From contig NC_092344.1 of assembly GCF_963676685.1 (NCBI RefSeq), positions 56,752,830 through 56,816,829 on the forward strand: 64,000 bases of DNA, read 5' to 3'. Made by a program: the position numbers and the translations under genes. This DNA comes from Mytilus edulis (taxonomy: Eukaryota; Mollusca; Bivalvia; Mytilida; Mytilidae). Of the stretch, positions 24,601-35,258 are shown piece by piece. The notes under the pieces were generated by a model. It searched no databases. It was not told where the DNA came from and saw only the letters and a program-made list of their open reading frames with translations. Every line of letters begins with the position of its first letter. Position 1 is the stretch's first letter.

Positions 24601-26738
24601 TAGAAGGGACGTTTGTGACAAAAACTGAAGGAAAATACCATATTAATTGGAGAATACATGATATTGCAGCCATAGAGTACGGACACTATCTCATGGAATG
24701 TTTTATAAAATATGCTAATGAAGGGTTAATCGGTGAACTATACATATTTAAATCGATTGAAACTAATCTCACCGATGACTTTGTTGTTTTACCGGAAGAA
24801 ATGGAAGAAAGATATTTTGAAAGACTACTAGACGACTTGAAGCAATGGGATATCTATAGTACACTGCATAACAACCAGTTAGTCCATAAGTCATTTAGAA
24901 CTAAACTTATTAGATATCTACAACACAATGAAAAGGATTTGAAAAAAGTATTCAATCAAATGGACAAGGATGGGATAAAGCTGTTAACTTGGGAAAGTCA
25001 TTATTTTATGGGTTATGCTTTTGATGATGATCATGAACGAGTTAATGTTACATTTCCATTAATAGAAGCTGCTATAGAAGGGTATGCAGATATAGTGGAA
25101 TTTCTAATTAAAATGAACTGTGATGTTAATAAAAAAGACAGTTTTCATAGAACAGCATTATATAAAGCATGTGAAGGTGGTTATCAAGATGCTGTAGATA
25201 TTTTGTTAAACCATAACGCTGACGCTTCCTTGTGTCATGAAGATGGATCATCTCCATTACATATGGCATGTAAAGCAGGAAATACTAATATCGTAAAGTT
25301 GATTTTAGAAAAACATGACAATGTAAACCGTGTTTCCCGCTTCAGTGACACTCCGTTGAAACTGGCATGCAAAGGAGGGTATATTGATATAGTAAAAATA
25401 CTACTTGGGAAAAAAGCGCAGGTTTTTGGTATACGAGGCAGCAAGTCACCTCTATTTTTGGCTTGTGATATTGGAAATGAGGCCATAGTGAAAATGTTAG
25501 TTGCCACCCACACAGATCCTTTATATTTAGATGGCATTGAGTATTATTGGGATGGACATGCATATGAACGAGCGTGTTCACCTTTAGATGTTGTCTGTCA
25601 AAAGAATCATATCAATATAATTCAGTTATTATTTCAGAAATATAAGTTTTCTTCTTATTTCAAATGGTCTGCTCTATACACGGCTTCATATAATGGATCC
25701 ATAGATATTGTCAAATTACTTATGGAAACCACAGATTTTATTTTATTTGAAAAGCTAGATTTTTCATTGGATAAAGCTATGTTTTACGCATGTAAAGGAG
25801 GAAATCTAGAGGTAGTCCAATACTTTCTGAAACAAGGTTTCAATATATTTAAGTGTAACGATGCTGGTCAATCATTGCTTCATGCAACCTGTGAATTTTC
25901 TAATGAAAACGAAGGTAGTACATCTGTGCTTAATCTGTTGATTACAAAACAGCTACCTATCTCTAAACCAGATAAAAAAGGATTGGCTCCATTACATTTA
26001 GCTTGTAAATATAGTTTGCATTCGATATGTAAAATACTTATAAGTCACAACGCTAATATAAATATGCAAGACAATGAAAACATGTCACCTTTACATTATG
26101 CATGTGAAGCTAACAACTTTGATATTGTTGGAATATTACTTAGAAATAAAGCAAACATTCAGTTGACTGATAACGCAGGTAGAACCCCACTTCATGTTAT
26201 TTGTGAAAGATGTAAAAGTTTGTGGTCCCTACGACCATCGGAGTATCCTGATATTCATCTTAGTAGAAGCAATACTAAAAGCAAGTCAATAGTCAAATCA
26301 TTGATTGATTTCGATGCAGAAGTGAATGCACGTGACAAATTCGGGGAGTCTCCTTTACATAAAACCTGCAAGTATGAAGATTATGAACTTGTAAAAATGC
26401 TTCTTTCCTTAAAACTATCAGACATCAATTTACAAAATATATGGGGTCAGACTCCATTGCATTTAGCGTGTGATTACGGATATGAAAACATAGTTCAGTT
26501 ATTATTGGCAGAAAAGCTGAGTGTTTTAAAAAAAGATGACCAAGGAAAATCTCCTCTCGATGTTTCTTCAGAAATTTTGAAACGAATTAAAGATAATCTA
26601 GCCTATTACATATGGTTGGATAATTGTGATCACTGTGATGCTTTACATGACGAAAGTCTGGAATCTTCTTCATTCAATACCTATTCAAACATTGTTAATC
26701 TTTTGACTGAGGACAATGCAGATATATCTAAGTCATGA
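15659..26738 (+). CDS. HEPN / STAND NTPase / ankyrin-repeat protein, five exons
   Basis: Exons are 15659-15758, 17193-17611, 18967-19135, 21990-22220 and 23719-26738. All junctions are GT-AG and the phases (1, 0, 1, 1) join without a break to 1312 residues. Order: short N-terminus; a HEPN-like region of the DZIP3 type (about 38-225) with the Rx4H motif RNPWAH (179-184); a charged helical linker (about 230-306); a P-loop NTPase with Walker A GCSGAGKS (346-353) and Walker B VFVIDDICG (394-402), then a sensor-like LLISCR (434-439) and a helical region; about 14 ankyrin repeats (751-1250). STAND proteins are nucleotide-dependent switches, often in innate immunity; the ankyrin part would sense or scaffold and the HEPN part may be a nuclease or adaptor. 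That role is inferred. A dead second copy lies 0.7 kb downstream. Confidence 0.88.
17193..19135 (+). other. exons 2-3: HEPN-like region
   Basis: Exon 2 (17193-17611) begins by completing a Gly codon and encodes KKRWLTIGICLHTVISPVLR and a long helical stretch. Exon 3 (18967-19135) carries the signature NIRNPWAHCNLTEWDKGKF, which matches the usual RNxWAHC form of DZIP3-like HEPN regions. R179 and H184 fit the RNase-type Rx4-6H motif, so the catalytic pair appears to be kept. Family assignment is from motif memory and needs a profile search. Confidence 0.7.
18255..18435 (+). repeat. dispersed repeat in intron 2
   Basis: AACTCACAAGTCAGAGAAAA, GGGACAAACAACGCTC and AAAGCAACACGAACCAAACA place this with the family at 6885 and, inverted, 11871. 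The open frame at 18243-18434 is repeat-derived. Confidence 0.65.
19435..19495 (+). repeat. fragment of the 4027 / 63779 repeat family, intron 3
   Basis: GATTTTCCTCAGAGTTCAGTATTTTTGTGATTTTCC matches the end of the block at 4027-4146. The rest of intron 3 (19136-21989) is AT-rich, with a short tandem duplication at 20208-20290 around GGCGCAATTTATGTACTCTC and a diverged repeat at 20560-20760. Confidence 0.55.
21990..22220 (+). other. exon 4: helical linker
   Basis: A 231 bp exon, phase 1 at both ends, rich in Leu, Glu, Lys and Ile (for example DELITLNERIKNIIQRQEEI). It joins the HEPN region to the NTPase and probably forms a coiled coil. The matching exon of the downstream copy (27440-27604) keeps phase but little sequence. 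Confidence 0.75.
22379..23285. mobile_element. 907 bp non-autonomous DNA transposon in intron 4, TAA target duplication
   Basis: The ends are TAGTCCAGTCAA and TTGACTGGACTA. The inverted similarity goes on imperfectly for about 130 bp (both arms carry CCCCAAATATACACAGAAA and CTTGAGGAAAA). TAA flanks both sides (22376-22378 and 23286-23288). The paralogous intron (28140-28260) has the same flanks with no insertion, reading GATCAAATGTATG where this copy without the element would read GATTTAATGTAGG. A 3 bp TAA duplication fits PIF/Harbinger-like elements, but no transposase is present. Confidence 0.85.
23719..26738 (+). other. exon 5: STAND NTPase and ankyrin repeats
   Basis: A single 3020 bp exon. 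The NTPase begins shortly after HEDEIQGWEKDDETFVETRA and resembles the nSTAND3-type module often paired with DZIP3-like HEPN in molluscs. The C-terminal half is built of 33-residue ankyrin units with TPLHLAC-type turns; units 5, 9 and 12 carry insertions and the last unit is incomplete. Frames on the opposite strand here are shadows of this exon. Confidence 0.9.
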
Positions 26739-26775
26739 AGAGAGCTAAACTGTACTGCATTTAATTTATATTTGA

Positions 26776-27056
26776 AAGGGGTAGATACAAAAATATAAAA
26801 CGAGAAGAACGTTTATTACAACATAGTTGTCTAAATAAAATAGATGACGAAGAACATTTATTATTAACATGTACAAAAAATAAAGATTTGAGATTTGAAT
26901 TTTTACAGTAAGTTAGAAGTATCTATTCAGATATAGATAATATGAATGATTTGGATAAATTGGTTTTATGTCTTTCGTGTCAGTCAATTATGCAGTATGC
27001 TGCTTCGTTTGATGAAAAGTCATGGTCATTGAGGAGGGTGGACTCAACATCTGCAT
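26776..27056 (+). pseudogene. non-LTR retrotransposon tail relic
   Basis: Read from AGATACAAAAATATAAAACG, the frame gives RYKNIKREERLLQHSCLNKI followed by DDEEHLLLTCTKNKDLRFEF, a Cys/His-bearing pattern seen at the C-terminus of many invertebrate LINE polyproteins. There is an internal TAA after EFLQ. It starts just after the STAND gene stop and may lie in its 3' UTR; an AATAAA occurs at 26834-26839. Confidence 0.55.
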
Positions 27057-27439
27057 GATAGATACATAAATTATATGTATATAATGATTTGTTCTTTTGT
27101 TTTAATGATGTATTGTAAACGTTATACTGATTCATTACAATAATTTATGATAGGTTGCACATTCCTCTTTTAGTGTTTTCATGCTATAAAACGAACACAC
27201 AGAACGTTACACAGTAGCTATAAGCGTTTGGTCATTCATAAATTACGTATCATAAACGGATCAAATTGTCCCCGAAATATAGAAACAAAACCAGAATAAT
27301 CGTATCATGTGTGTACGTGAATGAAGACGTAGTAAGCAATGTACTATCATTATCACCACGAAATTCAAATGAATTCAGTGAACGTATGTTGGTGTAAAAA
27401 GGATTGAAATGTTACATCGGCGAAGATTTTTTCTTTCAG
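27057..27439. other. spacer between the STAND gene and its broken copy
   Basis: AT-rich; no exon recognised. No copies of exons 1-3 are seen here, so the second copy lacks its 5' part. Confidence 0.55.
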
Positions 27440-30400
27440 GACAGAGATTACAACTAAAAAAATATGAACAAAATGTTTCATCAAAGTCCCCCTCCCATCA
27501 AAACAAAATGGTAGATCGCTTAATCCATAACCAACTGATAGAGGAGACAGTTGAATTAAATCATAGATGTAATACCATGATTAAATATTTCGACGTGAAA
27601 ACTGGTAAGATTTTAAAGTTAAAAATTTTACTATTGCACAAAATTATAAAATCAATGAATTTTACATGCACATGTATAAAAGCTAAAAATGCTATAGGAT
27701 AATCAAAAACACAATCATGTACGTGAATACAACGATGGAAGGTTATAACAACCTTGACCGGCTACGTCAATACTGATCAGCCCATTCAATTTTATAGTAT
27801 GCGTGTTCTATTTTCGCAGGTGTGAGGTCGAAGGTTAGACTTGACCAATGCGAGTTAATCTCATAATGTTTGTTTGACTGATTAGGTCGCACTACCTTTC
27901 GGTAAGCAGCTTATCCGCAGTTAAATGGTTCTGATCGGATGACAGTAAGCGAACAATTCTCTTTCTCCTTGTCAGTAACTAAGGAAGCCGACATTTTGAA
28001 TTACGCAATGTAATGACATGTAATTTCTACAATAATAAGCAAAATAACTCATCCTACGCGTCGACAGGGAAACTCAATTTGCGACAGTAAAACTACCGAT
28101 GGACGTCCGCAAAGTTTTAAATACTATACAGTTACTCTAAAAAATAAAAAAACGTTTACGACAACTGTGGTAAATCAAACTACGAACTTCCCTACACGCA
28201 ATAGTCTTTTTCGGTCACAGATCAAATGTATGAAATTATTTATCACTGCTGTAAACGACTATAACATTAGAAAATTAAAAGTTTTAGTCTTTCAATCATA
28301 AATGGCATACTACAAGAACCATGAAAATAACGTTAGAAAAAAAATGAATGTTTTTCCGACCAATACGAAAATCTGGAAAAAACATCTTCAGGGATATTTG
28401 ATTCCGAATGTTAAGAAAGCCATAGTAATTAGTCTTGGAGAATCCAAACCAAAAGAGTCTGAACAAAAAGGTAAACAAAATGAAATAAAAAAATTGAGAG
28501 AGGTGTTACTATTTACATGATTTCATAAATAAGAAATGTAGTACAATAATTATTATTCAAACTACGCTTGTACTAAAATTTCTGGATACAGTGTAAACTT
28601 TAGTCACAGTTTAAGAGAAATGTATACCACTATGTCTCTATATGGAGCTATTGCCAATTCACAGATACAGACTTTGACACTTAATTCAGTGTTCTAATTT
28701 GTTAACTTCTAGATTTGCATGAAGATGAAATTCGAGGTTGGAAAAAAGATGATGAGACATTTGTTGAAACTAGAGCAACAGAGCATGTAATGTCATGGAT
28801 TTCAAATCGTAATATAGCTGTTGTAATGGGTAGTTTCGGGACAGGGAAATCGTTTCGTATTCGCCATGTTGCTTTAGAGTTGCATCGGCGAAAAAAGTAT
28901 GATATCATATCCCTATCATTTTTAACGGCACCATCGGATATTATGAACTATAACAGTAAAAATAGAAACCAGGTTTTTGTAATTGATGATATATGTGGGA
29001 AAGGTACAATGGATGTTCAGTTAGTAAATACATGGAAAGATCTAACAGAAAATATTAACGATATATTCAAATTGGATTGCACCGCAACAAAACTTCTGAT
29101 TTCCTGTAGGCTACAGGTGTTTAATCACCGACTGTTCAAAGGCTTAACGCGGTTTACTGCAAATGTTTTTGATATTGTATTTGAACCACTTTGTCTACTT
29201 CCAGATGAGAGATTAATGATGATAGAGAAATATTTAGAAACCGATAAAATTGATCTCGTGATAAATGATCTATGTCATTTTGACTTCTTTCCACTTCTGT
29301 GCAAAATGTCGAAAAATATATCTTATGAGGAATTGCCATTGTTCTTTAAAAATCTTCAAAAGATACAATTAAACAACGTATTAAATAAATCCTAGATTCG
29401 GAAAACAAGTACCAAGCATGTGCCTTAATATTTTCCATTTTGTTTGAGGACGGATTTAAGGAGAATTGGATAAAAAATGTAGTTTAAAAGCAGCTCCAGA
29501 AATGATAACTGTTAAATGAATGGAAATGACCCGACATTATGATATTGACTCAAAGAGTGATTCCGCCAGACGATCCTTGCAAAATGGGTTCGCTACGTTA
29601 AAAGGTACTTTTCAAAATAAAAATGGAACCAAGTACGTCATTCATGATAAAATATATAATATGACATTTATTGCGTGTAGACAATATTGTGAGGAATGCT
29701 TTGTTAAATATATGCGAATGAAGTGACAATCGCTGATCTATATCTTTTTAGATCGATTGAAACTGATTCCACCGTTGAATTTATTCTACTTCCAGAAGAA
29801 ATGGAGGAAAGGTATTTTGAACGACTAGTAGACAATTTGAAACAATGTGATATCTACTACAGTCTCAGAGTCTACAGTACTTTGCATAACAATCAATTAG
29901 TCCGTGATTCATTCCGAAAAAAGCTTATCAGGTATCTTCAACACAATGCAGAAAATTTGAAAACAATATTCTATTAAACCGACATTAATGGGATAAAGTT
30001 TTTAACTGGGGAATATCATTCGTCCGTTGATTATGATGTTGATGATACAGAAGTAAATGTGACATTTCCGTTGATAGAACTGAAGCAGCTGTCGAGGGTA
30101 TGCGGATATTGTTTAAGTTCTTCTTTTAAAAACTGAACTGTATGTAAAAAAAAATAGACAGCTTTCACAGATCAGCATTATATAAAGCTTATAAAGGTTG
30201 ATACCATGATGTTGTTGAAATTTTTATGAACCATAATGCTGACGTTTCATTTTGTCATGAAGATGGATACTCCCCATTACATATGACATGTAAAGCAGAA
30301 AATAACAAAAACAGTTAAATTGATATTAGACAAAAATGCAGATATTAACAGTGTTTCTCGCTTCGGTGACACTCCATTGAGTCTAGCTTGCGAGGGAGGG

Positions 30401-30447
30401 TATGCTGATATAATACAAGAACTACTGCAAAACAAAGTTGTTTTTTT
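27440..30447 (+). pseudogene. truncated STAND/ankyrin paralogue
   Basis: An exon-4-like piece (27440-27604, phase 1 at both ends, donor G|GTAAGA) and an exon-5-like piece from 28713. The latter opens with LHEDEIRGWKKDDETFVETR and is close to the intact protein through Walker A (GSFGTGKS) and Walker B (VFVIDDICG). A frame change occurs near 29350, a stop in the resumed frame near 29383, another shift near 29475, and stops near 29725 and 29977. Ankyrin-coding similarity continues to about 30447, with further small indels, and then ends at a repeat. No exons 1-3 were found. Intron 4 is about 1.1 kb and lacks the transposon of the intact copy. It cannot make a full protein; a short NTPase-only product (about 28713-29395) is conceivable. 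Confidence 0.85.
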
Positions 30448-30499
30448 AACTTGTTCCGTTGATTGATAGCTTTTGATTTTAGAAAATAAACCATACCAT

Positions 30500-30695
30500 A
30501 TATATAGCCTGCTTTAAAGGCCCCGACAAGAAAAACATGAAAAAATCAATTGAGAAAACTAACAGCCGAATGTAAAACAAAACAATTTACGAAAAATAAA
30601 TATGACAGATACGAACCAAAGACAACCACCGAACTACTGGCTTCCGACTTTGAAAAAGCACATATCGAGAGTCTGGCTGGGTTAAACTAGTTTGC
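30500..30695 (+). repeat. dispersed repeat at the end of the pseudogene
   Basis: TTTAAAGGCCCCGACAAGAA and ACTAACAGCCGAATG belong, as far as I recall, to a very common mussel repeat whose 5' part is the GATGTGGTATGATTGCC block found at 63375. Its position marks where ankyrin similarity stops. Confidence 0.55.
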
Positions 30696-30790
30696 TAGTC
30701 CTGTGTTAAAAAACAAGGGCTCTGGTTATATACACTATTTAAAAGTCCTACCAAATGGCTTCTTATGGTACGAAGTAGTTAAATGTTCAT

Positions 30791-30952
30791 AACTACGAAA
30801 TGGCAAAATAATGGTACGAAATGGCAAAAGCATGGTACGAAATGGCAAAATAATGGTACGAAATAGCAAAATCATGGTACGAAATGGCAAAATCATATGG
30901 TACAAAATGGCAAAATCATGGTACGAAATGGTAATTTTGGATACGAAATGGT
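30791..30952. repeat. 21 bp minisatellite
   Basis: About seven tandem copies of ATGGTACGAAATGGCAAAATA-like units with small variations. The period is 21, so both strands stay open: MVRNGKI repeats on plus, FRTMILP-like repeats on minus. Those frames are products of the period, not evidence for genes. Confidence 0.85.
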
Positions 30953-30959
30953 ATTGGAA

Positions 30960-31385
30960 CAAAATGGCTGGATACCTTCGGCCACACTGCCGTATTGGCC
31001 ACATTAGTTTCGTTCATAGTCGTTTCCGTCAAACTGCCAGTTCGGCCATACTTGTTTGTGTATGGACGTTTCAGTCATGTTTTTTTTGGATTGTTTTACA
31101 GAGAGGAATAGACTATAATAGTTTAACAATCAGAAACAACAAGACACATTATGACAATTAGTTTATAGATATAGGAAGATGTGGTATGAGTGCCGGCAAT
31201 GTGACGACTCTCCATCCAAGTCACAAATTATAAAAGTAAAACATTCAAGGATGTGTATAGTAAGATACTAATCATTGATAAAACCAATTAATGATTAAAA
31301 ACAAAATGAAAAAAATGTGACCGAATCGACTAAAGCCGAACTGGTGGTGTGGCCGAACTGGTAGTCCGACCGAAATCGTCTCGAA
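30960..31385. repeat. inverted GGCCGAACTGG-motif arms
   Basis: Plus-strand copies of GTGTGGCCGAACTGGTAGTC at 31350-31375 face the inverted form CTGCCAGTTCGGCCATAC at 31036-31053, with further GGCCACAC/GGCCACAT motifs at 30979-31006. The loop holds a GATGTGGTATGAGTGCC repeat copy (31173-31242). Confidence 0.55.
31173..31242 (+). repeat. GATGTGGTATGAGTGCC repeat, copy 1
   Basis: GGAAGATGTGGTATGAGTGC then GACTCTCCATCCAAGTCACA. Other copies lie at 41995-42037 (minus), 45426-45550, 57696-57770 and 63375-63457. Probably one SINE-like or MITE family. Confidence 0.8.
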
Positions 31386-31837
31386 AGTCCGTATAAAAAT
31401 ATACAATAATACACGAACAAGATTATATGAAATCGCATTGACAACTATTTCGGCACAACAAATTACTGATACATGTACAAACTTATATATATGGAATTTT
31501 GATCATACTGTAATTCAAAGTGGGAGCAATAGTTACTAGTTAACAATCATTATTTGGGGAGGGAGGGATTCAAGATTCAAGAGATTTAAAATTTTATTAA
31601 GAGTCGATTTTCAATAAATTACATAGACACAAGCTCTAGCGAGCTATTCAAATCGACTTAATAGCAAAATACGATACACATATATACAAAAGTCATGAAA
31701 ACAACACAATTTTAAACATATAATGCATAGTAAGATACCATAAATGAAATATATATAAGTTAAAAGCATAGTTCACTTAAAACATAGCACAAGTTGATAA
31801 TAAGATTGCACAAATCAAATAGTCACACAAAAATAAC

Positions 31838-33317
31838 TAGAGGCTCTAAAGAGCCTGTGTCGCTCACCTTGGTCTATGTGAATACTTAACAAAGGACACA
31901 GATGGTTTCATAACAAAATTGTGTTTTTGTGATGGTGACATGTTTGTAGATCTTACTTTACTGAACATTCTTGCTGCTTGCAATTATCTCTATAATGAAC
32001 TTGGCCCAGTAGTTACAGTAGATAATGTTAGTGAAAATTTACAAATTTTAGATTGTTAAAAATTGACTATAAAGGGCAATAACTCCTTAAGGGGTCAATT
32101 GACCTTTTTGGTCATGATGACTTATTTAGGTTTTACTTTGCTGTACATTGTTACTGTTTATAAAATTGAGAATGGAAATGGGGAATGTGTCAAAGAGACA
32201 ACAACCCGACCAAATAAAAAACAACAGCAGAGGGTCACCAACAGGTCTTCAATGTAGCGAGAAATTCCCGCACCCGGAGGCGTCCTTCAAGCTGGCCCCT
32301 AAACAAATATATACTAGTCCAGTGATAATGAACGCCATACTAATTTCCAAATTGTACACAAGAAACTAAAATTAAAATAATACAAGACTAACAAAGGCCA
32401 GAGGCTCCTGACTTGGGACAGGCGCAAATATAGTTTATCTCTATCTATAATAATATTCAAGATAATAACCAAAAACAGCGAAATTTCCTTAATATTACCA
32501 GTTCAGGGGCAGCAACCCAACAATGGGTTGTCCGATTCATCTGAAAATTTCAGGGCAGATAGATCTTGACCTGATACACCATTTAACCTGTGTCAGATTT
32601 GCTCTAAATGCTTTGGTTTTTGAGTTATAAGCCAAAAACGGATTTTACCCCTATGTTCTATTTTTAGTCATGGTGGCAGTCTTGGTTGGTTGGCCGGGTC
32701 ACTGGACACAATTTTTAAACTAGATACCCCAATGATGATTGTGGCCAAGTTTGGAATAATTTGGCCCAGTAGTTTCAGAGGAGAAGATTTTTGTAAAAGA
32801 TAACTAAGATTTTCGGAAAATGGTTAAAAATTGACTATAAAGGGCAATAACTCCTAAAGGGGTCAACCGACCATTTCGGTCATGTTGACTTATTTGTAAA
32901 TCTTACTTTGCTGAACATTTTTGCTGTTTACAGTTTATCTCTATCTATAATAATATGCATGATAATAACCAAAAACAGCAAAATTTCCTTAAAATTACCA
33001 ATTCAGGGGCAGCAACCTAACAACGGGTTGTCTGATTCATCTGAAAATTTCAGGGCAGATAGATCTTGACCTGATAAACAATTTTACTTCGTCAGATTTG
33101 CTCTAAATGCTTTGGTTTTTGAGTTATAAGCTAAAAACTGCATGTTTACCCCTATGTTCTATTTTTAGCCATGGCGGCCATCTTGGTTGGTTGGCCGGGT
33201 CACCGGACAGAGGAGAAGATTTTTGTAAAAGTTTACGGATGACGGACGACGGACGCCGGACAACGGACGCCAAGTGATGAGAAAAGCTCACTTGCCCCTT
33301 TGGGCCAGGTGAGCTAA
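31838..33317 (+). mobile_element. composite repeat element with an internal tandem unit
   Basis: Begins near AGAGGCTCTAAAGAGCCTGT / GTCGCTCACCTTGG and ends CCCTTTGGGCCAGGTGAGC / TAAAAA; the ends share a short inverted GCTCACC. A unit of about 780 bp occurs twice: ATTGACTATAAAGGGCAATA at about 32061 and 32832, and TTTATCTCTATCTATAATAA at about 32437 and 32935. The first unit is interrupted by another repeat (32158-32430). No coding capacity. Confidence 0.75.
32158..32430 (+). repeat. nested repeat, copy 2 of the ATAAAATTGAGAATGG family
   Basis: Inserted between TACTGTTTA and TAGTTTATCTC of the host element, as shown by the uninterrupted sister unit (TGCTGTTTACAGTTTATCTC near 32925). It carries GTGTCAAAGAGACAACAACC and ends near CTTGGGACAGGCGC. 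Confidence 0.8.
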
Positions 33318-33319
33318 AA

Positions 33320-35255
33320 AATAATATAAAAACAGGCATAAACACTATATGCATGCACTGCACTGGCACGAGCTGTTAATTGGAACCCGGCCATGGTTGT
33401 ACCATTTTTTTTTAAATTTAAATGTTTCCATTCTACAGTGGTTCGGACAGCTCATCAGATTTGTGCATGCAGCATTTAGATAGCGAAACGATCTTAAGCC
33501 ATACTTAGTAGTTCGGACTCTTGGGAATACTGCTGTTTCCTGTTATCTTAAATCATATTTGTTAATTTTAATATCATGCAATCAAATCATGAAGGTAGCT
33601 CAGATTTTCTTTGTGAATTATTTAAAATGTTTCTATTGCAATTGTTTTTATTCTTCTTATTTTTAAAGGTGGTTATTTAGATTTTTCTAGCAGTTTTTTG
33701 TATGGACTATCACAATCTTCATAAATTAATCTTGGAACTCTTTCTTGATTTTTTTTTCCATTTTAAAAGATTTTTTCCCGCTATTTACAGCCGTAGTGCC
33801 AAATTACTGGACAATAGTTAAATTTCGAAAGAATGAATGAGAAGTATGCTGTTAACCTGCCTAGCCTGCTTAAATATTTACCCATACGTTTTAGAATATT
33901 GGTGCCTTTTTACATATTTCAGATATATGATTGTTAAAGTTTAGGTCCGAATCTCAGTATAGTTATTCTGGGAACAGTATATCTCAGTATAGTTAATATA
34001 GTTAATATATATATATATGATGTTCCTGAGTTATTCCAAGAAGTTTAACATTTTCTTCTCAAGAAATTTTGTTTCTATTTAAATTAAATATCAAATTATG
34101 TTTATCTAAATTTTTCAACTATGGCTATAGCCTGGAATTTGTCAGGATTAGCCTTCATTAAATTTATTGAAAACCAGTTTATTAGATTTAAACTAGTATC
34201 AGTTTCTAAACTTTCAACAACTTTATCGAAATCATGATCACTATAGAGTTGAAATAATGTAAAATTGATCGAAATAGAACACAAAACTCTGCCAATTATC
34301 TATCTATATTATTTAAATTGTACATATGGTGCGTATGCATGCAGGTTACAATACACCATTAGATTTTATGGTCGCAGCCATTTTATGAGCATGGTATTCA
34401 GAATTAAGAGTATGGCTAATCCTGATTGGTCGATATGTGCGCCCGTTATTTTTTATTTTTAGAGACTTCGTCCACTCTGCTTTATACAAAATAAAAATTA
34501 TTCCGTAGCCCTAAAGGCACTGAGATGACTTTTCAACGCTAGGACAAGACACCTATTTTTAAGGGCAAAATTGATAGGCATGGGAGATAAATACAAAATA
34601 CGCTAAGAAAAGCAACGCGAACCTATATTTTTGGGACCAAAAAATACTTTCCTAATAACTTTTCTTTGATTCTAGCAAGATTTGGTTAAAAAAATCAACT
34701 TTCTAAAGTATGTATCTCGAAAAAGGCTACCATTGTCGCCTATGGGGAAATTAATTGTTTATTTCAATCTACATGCGTCATATATATATCTTTAATAGCA
34801 TAAACAGCGCACCATAGATTACGACTATTGTATTACGACATCCTATTAACGACATTTGCATCCAATTTACGACAGCATGTTTATGTGATCTTCGGAGTAA
34901 TAATATATATATCAAAACGTGATGAAAACCACTATAAGCACCACCGTTTGATTGGATTATCATTTTTCTGGTAACCTGTTTTATGATTGAGACAAGGTCT
35001 CAGTCATTTTTTTTCGATTTATTTCTAGCTTTTTCTTTGTTATGGATCGAAAACTCGTAGTTATATCTGCGCATGGTCAATTAAATCAAAACATCCGGTT
35101 TGTTCAGCCCACATTGAGCTCCACATTTTATAGGCATGTTTGGTTGTCTAATTAACTGTTTAGGTTCAAATAATTATTACAAAGGCCCTAACGGGATATC
35201 TTGTCCAATTTAAAAGTCTACCGGAATGTTTTTTTATTGAAAATGTTGTTTAATT
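33320..35255. other. intergenic with one reverse-transcriptase relic
   Basis: AT-rich. A LINE fragment lies at 34102-34284 on the minus strand. TA-rich microsatellite sequence is at 33985-34015. No gene seen. Confidence 0.55.
34102..34284 (-). pseudogene. LINE reverse-transcriptase fragment
   Basis: The minus-strand frame contains DHDFDKVVESLETD and then LINWFSINLMKANPDKFQAI, the usual post-catalytic segment of non-LTR reverse transcriptases (WFxxNxLKxNPxKxQ). Flanks give no longer frame. Confidence 0.65.
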
Positions 35256-35258
35256 TAA

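Noticed and set aside
23870-25581. Minus-strand open frames of 66-137 residues over the NTPase/ankyrin exon
   Set aside because: They are antisense shadows of a real 3 kb exon and show no family features.
27440-30447. A second working STAND/ankyrin gene
   Set aside because: Several frame changes and stops after about 226 codons of the main exon, and no exons 1-3.
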